A stretch of 10,096 nucleotides of DNA, taken from the NCBI GenBank assembly GCA_020637615.1, contig JACKKC010000051.1:1-10096 (forward strand), given 5' to 3'. A program made the translations under genes and the position numbers. The notes under the pieces were generated by a model, which saw only the letters and a program-made list of their open reading frames with translations, did no database searches and was not told the origin of the DNA. Each line of letters opens with the position of its first letter. Position 1 is the stretch's first letter. Below are positions 1 to 6,668 of this stretch, piece after piece. The stretch comes from Rhodovulum sp. Its GTDB lineage: Bacteria; Pseudomonadota; Alphaproteobacteria; Rhodobacterales; Rhodobacteraceae.

Positions 1-2
1 TC

Positions 3-176
3 GACGGCGAGGGCCGCTGGCACCTTTCTCAGGCCACGGCGCTCGTCGCCCCGGATCCGGTGAATGCACCCTTCTTGCCGATCACGGAAACGGCGCCGCG
101 TGTCGAAGGCGTTCACAATGTTAGAATGGCGAGTGGAGCATTATTCTATGGCTTGAAAGGCTCGGCGTGGCTATAA
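3..176 (+). CDS. 3' end of an unidentified gene (partial, left edge)
   Basis: An open frame enters from the left edge and stops at TAA 174-176, giving the last 57 residues of a protein. The first 35 or so codons have a coding-like GC-rich third position; after about base 110 the composition becomes AT-richer. The peptide begins DGEGRWHLSQATALVAPDPV and ends FYGLKGSAWL. I do not recognise the family and see no catalytic motif. It is the only plus frame that looks protein-like here; the other two close at 61 and 122. A dyad and a promoter-like box (110-152) lie inside its last 20 codons, so the promoter of the next gene probably overlaps this 3' end. An alternative is a minus-strand gene starting at GTG 116 and leaving the window to the left, but that reading is arginine-rich like a shadow frame. 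Confidence 0.45.
   Translation, partial: DGEGRWHLSQATALVAPDPVNAPFLPITETAPRVEGVHNVRMASGALFYGLKGSAWL
110..152 (+). promoter_or_regulatory. Operator dyad plus -10-like box upstream of SBP1
   Basis: CGTTC at 110-114 and GAATG at 124-128 form an imperfect dyad with a 9-base spacer (core TTC-N9-GAA, which contains the T-N11-A pattern of LysR boxes). Twelve bases later comes TTATTCTATGGC (141-152), where TATTCT or TTCTAT could be a -10 element. The same dyad and the identical 12-base box, at the same spacing, occur on the minus strand upstream of uraD (7282-7240). No good -35 is visible under the dyad, as expected for an activator-dependent promoter. A start near 155-160 would leave a leader of about 230 bases before SBP1. 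Confidence 0.55.
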
Positions 177-207
177 CACCCCTGTGCAGCAATGGGCAGT
201 GAGTTGC

Positions 208-246
208 GCGATCGGAAGGGGCGAGGGGAGCGCGCCTTCCGATCGC
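208..246 (+). repeat. Perfect 12-bp inverted repeat in the SBP1 leader
   Basis: The arms 208-219 (GCGATCGGAAGG) and 235-246 (CCTTCCGATCGC) are exact reverse complements around a 15-base loop. No T-run follows on either strand, so it is not a classical intrinsic terminator. It lies between the stop of the partial left gene and SBP1. It may end the upstream transcript, protect mRNA or bind a protein. Confidence 0.5.
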
Positions 247-344
247 CAGCTGCCGCTCGACGCGGCGCAGGCGATCCCGAGACCATCGACGCGATAGGAT
301 CCGGGCCGGAGCATGTTACCGGCCGACGGCTGCCGGCTGCGCGA

Positions 345-380
345 CCCTCGGGCCCGTCCCGGGAAACCTTGGCACGAGGG
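345..380 (+). promoter_or_regulatory. SBP1 ribosome binding site and possible sequestering stem
   Basis: GAGGGAG at 376-382 lies six bases before ATG 389 and sets the SBP1 start. CCCTCG at 345-350 is the exact complement of CGAGGG at 375-380, so a 6-bp stem could hide most of the Shine-Dalgarno sequence. The 24-base interval between the arms is itself GC-rich and could form a competing fold. No known riboswitch consensus was recognised; the stem may be fortuitous in such GC-rich DNA. Confidence 0.3.
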
Positions 381-388
381 AGCAAGCC

Positions 389-1450
389 ATGAACCTGACA
401 CGACGCAACGTCCTGACCGCGATGAGTGCCGCGGCGATCATCGCCCCGGCCCTGGCGGCGCCGGCGCTGGCGCAAGGGGGCGGCGATGCGCCGCTGAAGA
501 TCAGGCTGCTGCTGAACAGCGGAATCGCCGGCCCGCATGCCTTCTTCTGCCTGGCCAACCAGCGTGGCTATTTCAAGGAAGCCGGGCTCGAGGTCGAGTT
601 CGCGCCGGGCGACGGTGCCGCCTCGGTCGTGCCGCGGGTTCCGATCGAGGGCTACGATGCCGGCTATGGCGACGTGAACATGCTGATCAAACTGGCCGCG
701 CTGCGTCCCGAGAACTGCCCCAAGGTCGTCCATGTCGCCTTCAGCGGCACGCCGCTGACCATCGCCGTGCGCAAGGACGGGCCGATCAAGGAGGCCAAGG
801 ATCTGGCCGGAAAGGTCATCATCGGCCACCCGCAGGATGCCGCGATCGAGGCATTCCCGCCCTATGCGGTCGCCGGCGGCCTCGACCCGAACGCGGTCCA
901 TATCCTGCGCTCGAACGCCAGCATGGCGCAGAACTCGAAGGAAGTGATCGACGGCAATGTCGATGGTGTCTTCGGCTTCGTGAATACCGTCATCGCCGCC
1001 CTGCGCGGGATCGACATCGATGCGCGCGAGCATCTCGACTTCCTGGAATTCACCGATCTGGTGCCGGAACTCTACGGCAATGCGCTGATGTTCAGCCCTT
1101 CCTTCATCGAGGAGAATCCCGAGGCGGTTCGGGCCTTCGTGGCCGCCGTAAACCGCGGCATCATCGAGACCATCGCCGACCCCGACGCGGGGCTTGCCGC
1201 CGTCGCCGAGATGTCGCCGAAGTTCCGTCCCGAGGTCGACGGCCCGCGCCTCATGGGCACGCTGGAGATGGAAATGAACCATCCCGACGCCGCCGTCCAT
1301 GGCATCGGCGACGCCACCGACGAACGGATCGCCCGCTCGATCAGCCTGATGGTGGAATCGGCCGGCCTGCCGCGCTCGCCCGCGCCGGAGGAGATCTTCA
1401 CCCGCGAATTCCTGCCGCCGCTGGAAGAACGCGCCCGCCCGGTGGGCTGA
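389..1450 (+). CDS. Exported NMT1/THI5-like ABC substrate-binding protein (SBP1)
   Basis: A 353-residue periplasmic binding protein of the NMT1/THI5-like group (type II fold), the class that captures pyrimidine, riboflavin, sulfonate or similar small ligands for ABC importers. The leader has a twin arginine at residues 5-6 (TRRNVL), a hydrophobic stretch to about 27 and an ALA cleavage site near 26-28, suggesting Tat or Sec export. Family landmarks include DAGYGD (90-95), HPQDAA (147-152), FGFVNT (195-200), LYGNALM (228-234) and VNRG (254-257). The same landmarks appear in SBP3, with a matching C-terminal EFLPP/DFLPP segment, so these two are close paralogues; SBP2 is more distant. The start is fixed by GAGGGAG at 376-382. 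SBP2 follows after 29 bases, probably in one transcript. No ABC permease or ATPase gene lies in the window, and the ligand is unknown. Confidence 0.88.
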   Translation: MNLTRRNVLTAMSAAAIIAPALAAPALAQGGGDAPLKIRLLLNSGIAGPHAFFCLANQRGYFKEAGLEVEFAPGDGAASVVPRVPIEGYDAGYGDVNMLIKLAALRPENCPKVVHVAFSGTPLTIAVRKDGPIKEAKDLAGKVIIGHPQDAAIEAFPPYAVAGGLDPNAVHILRSNASMAQNSKEVIDGNVDGVFGFVNTVIAALRGIDIDAREHLDFLEFTDLVPELYGNALMFSPSFIEENPEAVRAFVAAVNRGIIETIADPDAGLAAVAEMSPKFRPEVDGPRLMGTLEMEMNHPDAAVHGIGDATDERIARSISLMVESAGLPRSPAPEEIFTREFLPPLEERARPVG

Positions 1451-1479
1451 GGGTGACATCCATTTCAATCAGGAGGGAC

Positions 1480-2562
1480 ATGATGAAGCGACATTGTGCC
1501 GTGGCCGCCTTGCTGGCGGGCATGACGATTGCGGCCGCGCCGGCCCTGCATGCGCAGGACGCCGATGCGAAGGACGGCGGCCTCCAGAAGGTGCGGCTGC
1601 TGATGAACTCCGGCTATACCGGCGCCAATGCCTGGCTGCCGCTCGCCGACGATCTGGGATTCTTCGCGGACGAGGGAATCGAGATCGAGTTCGTCGCCGG
1701 CAAGGGCGCCTTCACCGCCGCACCGCGCATGGTCGAAGAGGGCTATGACTTCGGCTACGGCGATTTCCAGGCGCTGATCGAGGCCTCGGCGCGGGATCCC
1801 GAAACCGCGCCGATCGGGGTCTATGTGGTCATGGAGAACTCGCCCTCCGTGATCGCGGTCTCCGCCGCGTCGGATATCGAGACGCCGGCCGATGTGGCCG
1901 GAAAGATGATGACCGCGCATCCCACCGATGTCGGGCTGAACACCTTCGAGCAATTCGCCAGCAAGGCCGGCATCGACGCCAAGTCGATCACCGCGACCGG
2001 GCTGGACGCCGGCTGGGCCGAGTTGCTGACCCTGCTCAAGGACGGCGAGACCGACGGTCTCTTCGGCTATATCTCGACCATTTCGGCGGCGGTGCGGCTG
2101 AACGGGGACGAGGTCGGGTCCGAAGTCCGCTTCCTCGAGTTCAAGGACGTGGTGCCGGAACTCTACGGCAGCGTGCTGATGGTCGCGCCGGGGTTCGCCG
2201 AAAGCAATCCGGAAGCGGCGCAGGGTGTCGTCAACGCCTTCAATCGGGGCGTGATGGCGGCGGTCTGCGATCCCGACGCGGCGATCGAGGCTCTGGTCAA
2301 GCGCGACGATACCCGCGACCCGGTGGTCGAGCGCCTGCGCCTGGTGGAGACCATCCGCGAGGACATGGGCGGCGCCGACAAGCTGGCATCCGGGATCGGC
2401 GAGTTCAACAGCGCCCGCGTCGAATCCCTGCTGGCGATGACCGCCGAGACGCGCGGCCTGGCGCGGCAGCCGACGGTGGACGAGGTGACCAGCGCCGCCT
2501 TCCTGCCGGATCTCGAGCTGCGCCAGGCGGTGATCGACGCCGCGCCCTGCAAGGCGCTGTGA
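1480..2562 (+). CDS. Exported NMT1/THI5-like ABC substrate-binding protein (SBP2)
   Basis: A 360-residue periplasmic binding protein related to SBP1 and SBP3. A Sec-type leader is clear: K3 R4, a hydrophobic core at about 7-20 and a likely cut after LHA (residue 25). Landmarks at the same positions as in SBP1 are DFGYGD (90-95) and LYGSVLM (228-234). AGGAGG at 1471-1476 precedes two adjacent ATG codons, 1480 and 1483; the spacing (3 versus 6 bases) fits the second slightly better, so the true start may be 1483. A longer frame opening at 313 overlaps SBP1 and is not real. The gene follows SBP1 by 29 bases and sits 123 bases before the deaminase. Its ligand-contact segments differ from SBP1 (HPTDVG in place of HPQDAA), suggesting a related but distinct ligand or a different partner. 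Confidence 0.87.
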   Translation: MMKRHCAVAALLAGMTIAAAPALHAQDADAKDGGLQKVRLLMNSGYTGANAWLPLADDLGFFADEGIEIEFVAGKGAFTAAPRMVEEGYDFGYGDFQALIEASARDPETAPIGVYVVMENSPSVIAVSAASDIETPADVAGKMMTAHPTDVGLNTFEQFASKAGIDAKSITATGLDAGWAELLTLLKDGETDGLFGYISTISAAVRLNGDEVGSEVRFLEFKDVVPELYGSVLMVAPGFAESNPEAAQGVVNAFNRGVMAAVCDPDAAIEALVKRDDTRDPVVERLRLVETIREDMGGADKLASGIGEFNSARVESLLAMTAETRGLARQPTVDEVTSAAFLPDLELRQAVIDAAPCKAL

Positions 2563-2577
2563 TCGCCTGCTGACGAC

Positions 2578-2633
2578 ATGCGCGGCCATCCGGCCGCGCA
2601 TATCCGAACTTGCTGCCGCGGCCCCGGGGCCGC
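2578..2633 (+). repeat. Two perfect palindromic hairpins between SBP2 and the deaminase gene
   Basis: The first hairpin has arms ATGCGCGGCC (2578-2587) and GGCCGCGCAT (2592-2601) around loop ATCC, starting 15 bases after the SBP2 stop. The second is the continuous 16-base palindrome GCGGCCCCGGGGCCGC at 2618-2633. A weaker third stem (about 2636-2644 with 2656-2664, one G-U pair) follows, just before the deaminase Shine-Dalgarno. None has a T-tail. They may stabilise the SBP1-SBP2 mRNA 3' end and lower deaminase expression by partial termination or processing. Confidence 0.45.
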
Positions 2634-2685
2634 ACATGGTCGCCGCGGGGCATCCGGGCGGCCATTTCATTTTGGGAGAGACGAC

Positions 2686-3204
2686 ATGTACGACGACAAG
2701 TTCATGCTGCGGGCGATCGAGATCTCGGCCCGCGCGCTCGAGGAGCCCGGCACCGAACCCTTCGGCGCCGTCGTGGTCCGGGACGGGCGCATTGTGGGCG
2801 AGGGGATCAACCGTTCCTTGCAGAATTTCGACCCCACCTCGCATGGCGAGACCGAGGCGATCCGCGATGCCTGCCGCAATCTGCAGAGCGTCGATCTGCG
2901 CGGCTGCGACCTCTACACCAGCTGCGAGCCCTGCGCGCTCTGCGTTGCTGCCATGGAAATCGCCGGCATCGCGCGGCTCTACTACGCGGCGAACCTGGCG
3001 CAATCCAACGCGGCGCTGGAACAGCTGCCGCAGGAACAGCGGTTTCCGATCGATTGCGACCATGTGCGCCGTGAATCCGGCCGGAGCTTGGAGGAACGTT
3101 CGATGCCCTCGGAACAGGCCCATGCCGCCGAGGCAATCAGGATCCTGACTGACTGGGCCGAACGCGCTCGCCGGCGGGCCGCAGCGGCAGGGCGCGCCAC
3201 CTGA
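2686..3204 (+). CDS. Zinc-dependent nucleoside/nucleobase deaminase (guanine- or cytosine-deaminase-like)
   Basis: A 172-residue cytosolic member of the cytidine/deoxycytidylate deaminase superfamily. The zinc site is complete: H53-G-E55 supplies one ligand and the catalytic glutamate, and C83-A-L-C86 within SCEPCALC supplies the other two. Family members hydrolytically remove an exocyclic amino group, for example guanine to xanthine or cytosine to uracil. HGE, rather than the more usual HAE, recalls fungal cytosine deaminase, but that alone does not assign a substrate. The arginine- and alanine-rich C-terminal tail (about 140-172) makes it somewhat longer than typical guanine deaminases of about 155 residues. 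GGGAG at 2674-2678 supports ATG 2686. It lies 123 bases after SBP2 and may be the last gene of that transcript. The UraD and UraH genes nearby favour a purine role, by inference. Confidence 0.85.
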   Translation: MYDDKFMLRAIEISARALEEPGTEPFGAVVVRDGRIVGEGINRSLQNFDPTSHGETEAIRDACRNLQSVDLRGCDLYTSCEPCALCVAAMEIAGIARLYYAANLAQSNAALEQLPQEQRFPIDCDHVRRESGRSLEERSMPSEQAHAAEAIRILTDWAERARRRAAAAGRAT

Positions 3205-3633
3205 AGGCCCGCCCGCGGCGCGGGGCACCGGGGCCATGGTATCGGGAGCTCATACCTGCGGCCCTTCCGACCGACCGATCCTGCGGCCCGAAGCCATATG
3301 TCGGAACAGGTAAAAGGCCGCGCCCAGATCGACACCGGTCGACCGGGCTGCGGACACCCGGCCGCGGGAGGGCCGAAGGTCGACAGCGAGGGCCGCCGGT
3401 GTCATTCTCTCTTCTTCGACCGTTCGGCAGAAAGGCGAGGGCAGCGCCCGGCCCGGAGCTTGGGCGAATGGGCTCCCGTTGCCAAATGCGATTCCCTGTC
3501 GGACCACCGGCCTGAAACGACTGCGGCCCCCGAGGCACCTTTCGGTGACTCGGGGGCCGCGACACGATCCGACCTAGGGAATGCAGCGGCCGCCTATGCT
3601 GCGGGGGGCGTGGCCGCTGCTGTGCGGATCACG
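3205..3633. other. Convergent intergenic region without a convincing gene
   Basis: These 429 bases separate the deaminase stop from the tctC stop. They hold a short GC hairpin just after the deaminase (CCCGC 3212-3216 with GCGGG 3220-3224), a 10-base direct repeat CCTGCGGCCC (3255-3264 and 3280-3289), and a strong hairpin at 3523-3560. The only small frame worth naming runs on the minus strand from ATG 3405 to a stop at 3250 (51 codons), behind a purine-rich stretch that could serve as a weak ribosome site. Its product resembles nothing I know, so I do not call it a gene. Confidence 0.5.
3523..3560 (-). terminator. Strong stem-loop downstream of tctC, candidate terminator
   Basis: Arms GCGGCCCCCGAG (3523-3534) and CTCGGGGGCCGC (3549-3560) pair perfectly over 12 bp. 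After a single G/A mismatch the stem continues with CACC/GGTG closed by a TTTC tetraloop. It lies 73 bases beyond the tctC stop, between converging genes, so it could stop transcription from both sides. There is no real T-run; minus-strand transcripts would continue into AGTCGTTTCAGG. Termination is therefore inferred from position and stem strength. Confidence 0.55.
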
Positions 3634-4608
3634 TCATTCCTTGATGCCGGCGGCCTCGATCAGCGGGGCCCAGACATCGATCTGCTTGGCGACGAAATCG
3701 GTGTATTCCTCGGAAGACATGGCGCTATGGGTGATGCCAAGCTCGGTCAGCCGGCTAACGACCTCAGGGTTGGAAAAGACCGCCAGCACGGTGTCGTGGA
3801 TGGTCTGGATCGTCTCGGGATCCATGCCGGCGGGACCGGAGAGACCCACCCAGTTCTCCAGCACCACGTCATAGCCCTGTTCCAGGAAGGTTGGTACGTC
3901 CGGGGCCTCCGGGTTGCGCTCGGGCGAGGCGATGGCGATGGCGACGGCCTCGTTGTCCTCGATCATCTCGGTGTTCTGGACGACCATGTCGTAGAAGGTG
4001 TCCAGCACGCCGGCGCGGAAATCCTGGATCGCCGGCGTGCTGCCCTGATAGGGCACATGGATCGACTCGGTCCCGAGCGCCTTGTCGACGGCGACGCCGA
4101 GAATATGCGAGATCGTCCCGACCCCGCTCGAACCGTAGGTCAGCGGGTTTTCCTTGGACGCGGCGATGTATTCATCAACCGTGGTGATCCCCGACGAAGG
4201 CTGCACGAAGAGGCCGGGCGAGGAGGCGCCGATATAGGCGATATGGGTGAAATCGCCCATCGTGTCGTAGGGGATGCTGGCGAAACGCGTCGGTGCGATG
4301 GTGAAGGGCGCGTTGTTCGACAGGATCAGCGTCGTCCCGTCCGGTTCCTGCTGCGCGACGTAGTCGGCGGCGACCGTGCCGGCGGCGCCGGGGCGGTTGT
4401 CGACCACGGCCTTCTGGCCGTAATCGGTGTCCAGATGCTGCGCCAGGAGCCGGGCGGCCAGGTCGCTGGTGCCGCCGGGCGGGAAGGTGACGACGATGCG
4501 CACCGGCTCGCTGCTCCAGCTTCCGGGCTCGGCGGAAGCCATCGGGGTGGCAGCGAGGGCGAGTGCCGCGGCACCGGCGCCCAGCAGGGCTCTGCGGTTC
4601 AGTTTCAT
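3634..4608 (-). CDS. tctC: Tripartite tricarboxylate transporter binding protein, TctC/Bug family
   Basis: A 324-residue periplasmic solute receptor of the Bug/TctC family, which delivers carboxylated or related small solutes to a TctA-TctB membrane pair. The leader has N4-R5-R6 followed by an alanine/leucine-rich core and a likely cut after ASA (24-26). The mature start carries the family signature PVRIVVTFPPGGTSDLAAR at about 35-53, and the conserved HVPYQGSTPAIQDFRAG segment lies in the middle. Length is typical for the family. ATG 4608 overlaps the tctA stop as ATGA, and GGAGGAA (4623-4617) gives an 8-base spacing, so the start is secure. It ends the uraD-tctB-tctA-tctC operon. Bug proteins have diverse ligands that sequence alone does not predict; sharing an operon with uraD suggests a ureide or related acid, by inference. 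Confidence 0.92.
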   Translation of the reverse strand: MKLNRRALLGAGAAALALAATPMASAEPGSWSSEPVRIVVTFPPGGTSDLAARLLAQHLDTDYGQKAVVDNRPGAAGTVAADYVAQQEPDGTTLILSNNAPFTIAPTRFASIPYDTMGDFTHIAYIGASSPGLFVQPSSGITTVDEYIAASKENPLTYGSSGVGTISHILGVAVDKALGTESIHVPYQGSTPAIQDFRAGVLDTFYDMVVQNTEMIEDNEAVAIAIASPERNPEAPDVPTFLEQGYDVVLENWVGLSGPAGMDPETIQTIHDTVLAVFSNPEVVSRLTELGITHSAMSSEEYTDFVAKQIDVWAPLIEAAGIKE

Positions 4609-6137
4609 GAGTTGGGTTCCTCCAGTTGGGTCTGTTCTGCCGCCATTCGGGCAAGGCGGCGGTTCCTGTGGGTGCTGTAGATGCCGTAGACGGCGATGGC
4701 GAAGGTGATCCCGATGAGCGTGGCGCTGATCGGGCGTTCCAGGAACACCATGGGATCGCCACGCGACAGCAGCATCGAGCGGCGCAGTTGTTCCTCCATC
4801 AGCGGGCCCAGCACGAAGCCCAGCAGCAGCGGCGCGGGTTCGAAGCGGTAGAGCCGCATCACGTAACCCGCAGCCCCGATCACCAGCGTCAGCCAGACGT
4901 CGAAGACGTTGTTGTTCAGGCTGTAGACGCCCATGCAGATCAGCACGATGATCGTCGGATACATGTATTTGTAGGGGATGCGCAGCAGCCGCACCCACAT
5001 GCCGATCAGCGGCAGGTTCAGAACCAGCAGCATGATGTTGCCGACCAGGAAGCTGGCGACCAGACCCCAGAACATGTCCGGCTCTTCCACCAGCAGGCGT
5101 GGCCCCGGCGTGATGCCATAGATCATCAGCGCGCCGATCACGATGGCCATCGGCGGGCTGCCGGGAACGCCCAGGGTCAGAGTCGGGATGAAGGCGGTCT
5201 GCGTGGCGGAGTTGTTGGCGGCCTCCGGCACGGCGACGCCGGGAACCACGCCGGTCCCGAACTTGGCGCGCTGCGGCGAGACCCGCTTTTCCAGCGCATA
5301 GGCCAGGGCCGCCGCGATGGTCTGGCCGGTGCCGGGCAGGGCGCCGATGAAGGAGCCGATGGCGCCGCCGCGCAGGATGGGGCCGGGCAGGGACTTCCAG
5401 TCTTCCTTGGTGGGATAGAAGTTGTTGTAGTCGAGCTTCTGCGCGGCGCCGCCGCCGCTGTTCGAACGGATCGAGGCGATCAGCTCGGTCACGCCGAAAA
5501 GGCCCATGGCGACCACGACGATGTTCACGCCGTCGCGCAGTTCCGGGATGCCCATCGTGAAGCGCAGCTCGCCGGTGGTCAGATCGACGCCGATCGTGCC
5601 CAGCATCAGGCCGGTGACGACCATAGCGATGCCCTTGAGCGCGCCGCCGTTGCTGACCGCCGAGGCCGCGATCAGGCCCAGCAGGATGACGGCGAAATAT
5701 TCCGGCGGCCCGAAGGACAGCGCCAGTTTCGCCAGCGAGGGCGACAGCACGGCGATCACGACCATGCCGATCATGCCGCCCCCGAACGAGGCGATCGCGG
5801 TCGAGAAGAGCGCCACGCCGGCGCGTCCGTTCTTGGCCAGCTGATAGCCCTCGATGGCGGTGATCGAGGCGGCCGGGGTGCCCGGCACGTTCATCAGGAT
5901 CGAGGCCGTCGAGCCGCCGTATTCGGCGCCGTAGAAGACGCCCGCGATCATCACCAGGGCCGGCGTCGGATCCAGATAGAAGGTCAGCGGCAGGATCATG
6001 GCAATGGCCGCCATGGAGCCGATGCCCGGCAGCACGCCGATGAAGGTGCCGAGGAACACCCCGATGAAGCAATACATGAGGTTGGCCGGTTCCAGGACCA
6101 CCAGGAGCCCGTGACCGAAGCTAGTCAGAATATCCAT
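4605..6137 (-). CDS. tctA: Tripartite tricarboxylate transporter large permease, TctA family
   Basis: A 510-residue polytopic inner-membrane protein that forms the translocation subunit of a TTT secondary transporter driven by an ion gradient. Family hallmarks are GVLPGIG (34-40), the YGGSTASILMNVPGTPA segment (73-89), and matching second-half motifs GALPGTGQT (265-273) and PEAANNSATQTAFIPTLTLG (304-323). These show the internal duplication typical of TctA. Most of the length is hydrophobic, fitting roughly 11-12 membrane spans. ATG 6137 lies two bases after the tctB stop, and no strong Shine-Dalgarno is visible, so translational coupling is likely. The stop overlaps the tctC start. The length is normal for the family, and I see no truncation or frameshift. 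Confidence 0.95.
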   Translation of the reverse strand: MDILTSFGHGLLVVLEPANLMYCFIGVFLGTFIGVLPGIGSMAAIAMILPLTFYLDPTPALVMIAGVFYGAEYGGSTASILMNVPGTPAASITAIEGYQLAKNGRAGVALFSTAIASFGGGMIGMVVIAVLSPSLAKLALSFGPPEYFAVILLGLIAASAVSNGGALKGIAMVVTGLMLGTIGVDLTTGELRFTMGIPELRDGVNIVVVAMGLFGVTELIASIRSNSGGGAAQKLDYNNFYPTKEDWKSLPGPILRGGAIGSFIGALPGTGQTIAAALAYALEKRVSPQRAKFGTGVVPGVAVPEAANNSATQTAFIPTLTLGVPGSPPMAIVIGALMIYGITPGPRLLVEEPDMFWGLVASFLVGNIMLLVLNLPLIGMWVRLLRIPYKYMYPTIIVLICMGVYSLNNNVFDVWLTLVIGAAGYVMRLYRFEPAPLLLGFVLGPLMEEQLRRSMLLSRGDPMVFLERPISATLIGITFAIAVYGIYSTHRNRRLARMAAEQTQLEEPNS

Positions 6138-6139
6138 CG

Positions 6140-6637
6140 TCAGAGCCCCACGAATGGTTTGAACGGGAGGTTCAGCAGCTCGATGAACAGGCCCCAGCAG
6201 GCGAGGGACACGATGACACCGAGGATCGCCTTGCCGCGCATCGGCAGGCTGCGGTCGGGCAGGCTCGCCACCACGATGGTCAGGAAGGTGGCCGGCACCA
6301 GGCCGAGGCGGTTCGCGGTCGTGGCGAAGACCGCCAGGGCGCCGCAGATGGCCAGAAAGGCGATCCAGTCGGGAGATTCGACCTCCGTATCGCCGCGCCG
6401 TTCCTCGATGCAGATGAACACGGCGAGGATGGCGAGGACGAGGCCGGTCAGGAACGGAAAGGCGCCGGTGCCCAATCGGGTCGGCACCCCCAGTCCCAGG
6501 CGCACGCCGCCGATCATGAAGATCGCGCTGAGCGCCAGCAGCAGCAGACCGCCCACCTCGCCGCCCCAACTATGGCCGAGGCGAGCGGCGGCGACACTCG
6601 GCTCGGTGATTCCGGATTTCTCGGGTTCTGGTGTCAT
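6140..6637 (-). CDS. tctB: Tripartite tricarboxylate transporter small subunit, TctB family
   Basis: A 165-residue small membrane subunit of the TTT transporter, partner of TctA. Hydrophobic segments fall at about 29-48, 58-77, 91-107, 110-126 and 136-155. TctB proteins usually have four, and the adjacent pair around residues 91-126 may be two spans or one bent helix pair. The first segment starts after a short hydrophilic N-terminus (MTPEPEKSGITEPS). TctB sequences diverge widely, so the call rests on size, topology, the PTRLGTGAFPF segment after the first span (common in this family) and position directly upstream of tctA. It begins 31 bases after the uraD stop, with a weak ACGGAA ribosome site. 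Gene order B-A-C differs from the common C-B-A order. Confidence 0.88.
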   Translation of the reverse strand: MTPEPEKSGITEPSVAAARLGHSWGGEVGGLLLLALSAIFMIGGVRLGLGVPTRLGTGAFPFLTGLVLAILAVFICIEERRGDTEVESPDWIAFLAICGALAVFATTANRLGLVPATFLTIVVASLPDRSLPMRGKAILGVIVSLACWGLFIELLNLPFKPFVGL

Positions 6638-6668
6638 GGCATGGTTCCGTTCTGGTTGTCGGCGGGTT

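Noticed and set aside
146..1468. 440-codon minus-strand open frame over SBP1
   Set aside because: Arginine- and glycine-rich product with no family resemblance, antisense to a clear binding-protein gene; a typical shadow frame in GC-rich DNA.
1465..3237. 590-codon minus-strand open frame over SBP2 and the deaminase
   Set aside because: Covers two well-supported plus-strand genes and yields a low-complexity shadow product.
3250..3405. 51-codon minus-strand frame in the convergent intergenic region
   Set aside because: Only a vague purine-rich ribosome site and no recognisable motif; I cannot separate it from chance.
3298..4680. 460-codon plus-strand frame running from the intergenic region through tctC
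   Set aside because: No ribosome site at 3298, and most of its length is antisense to tctC.
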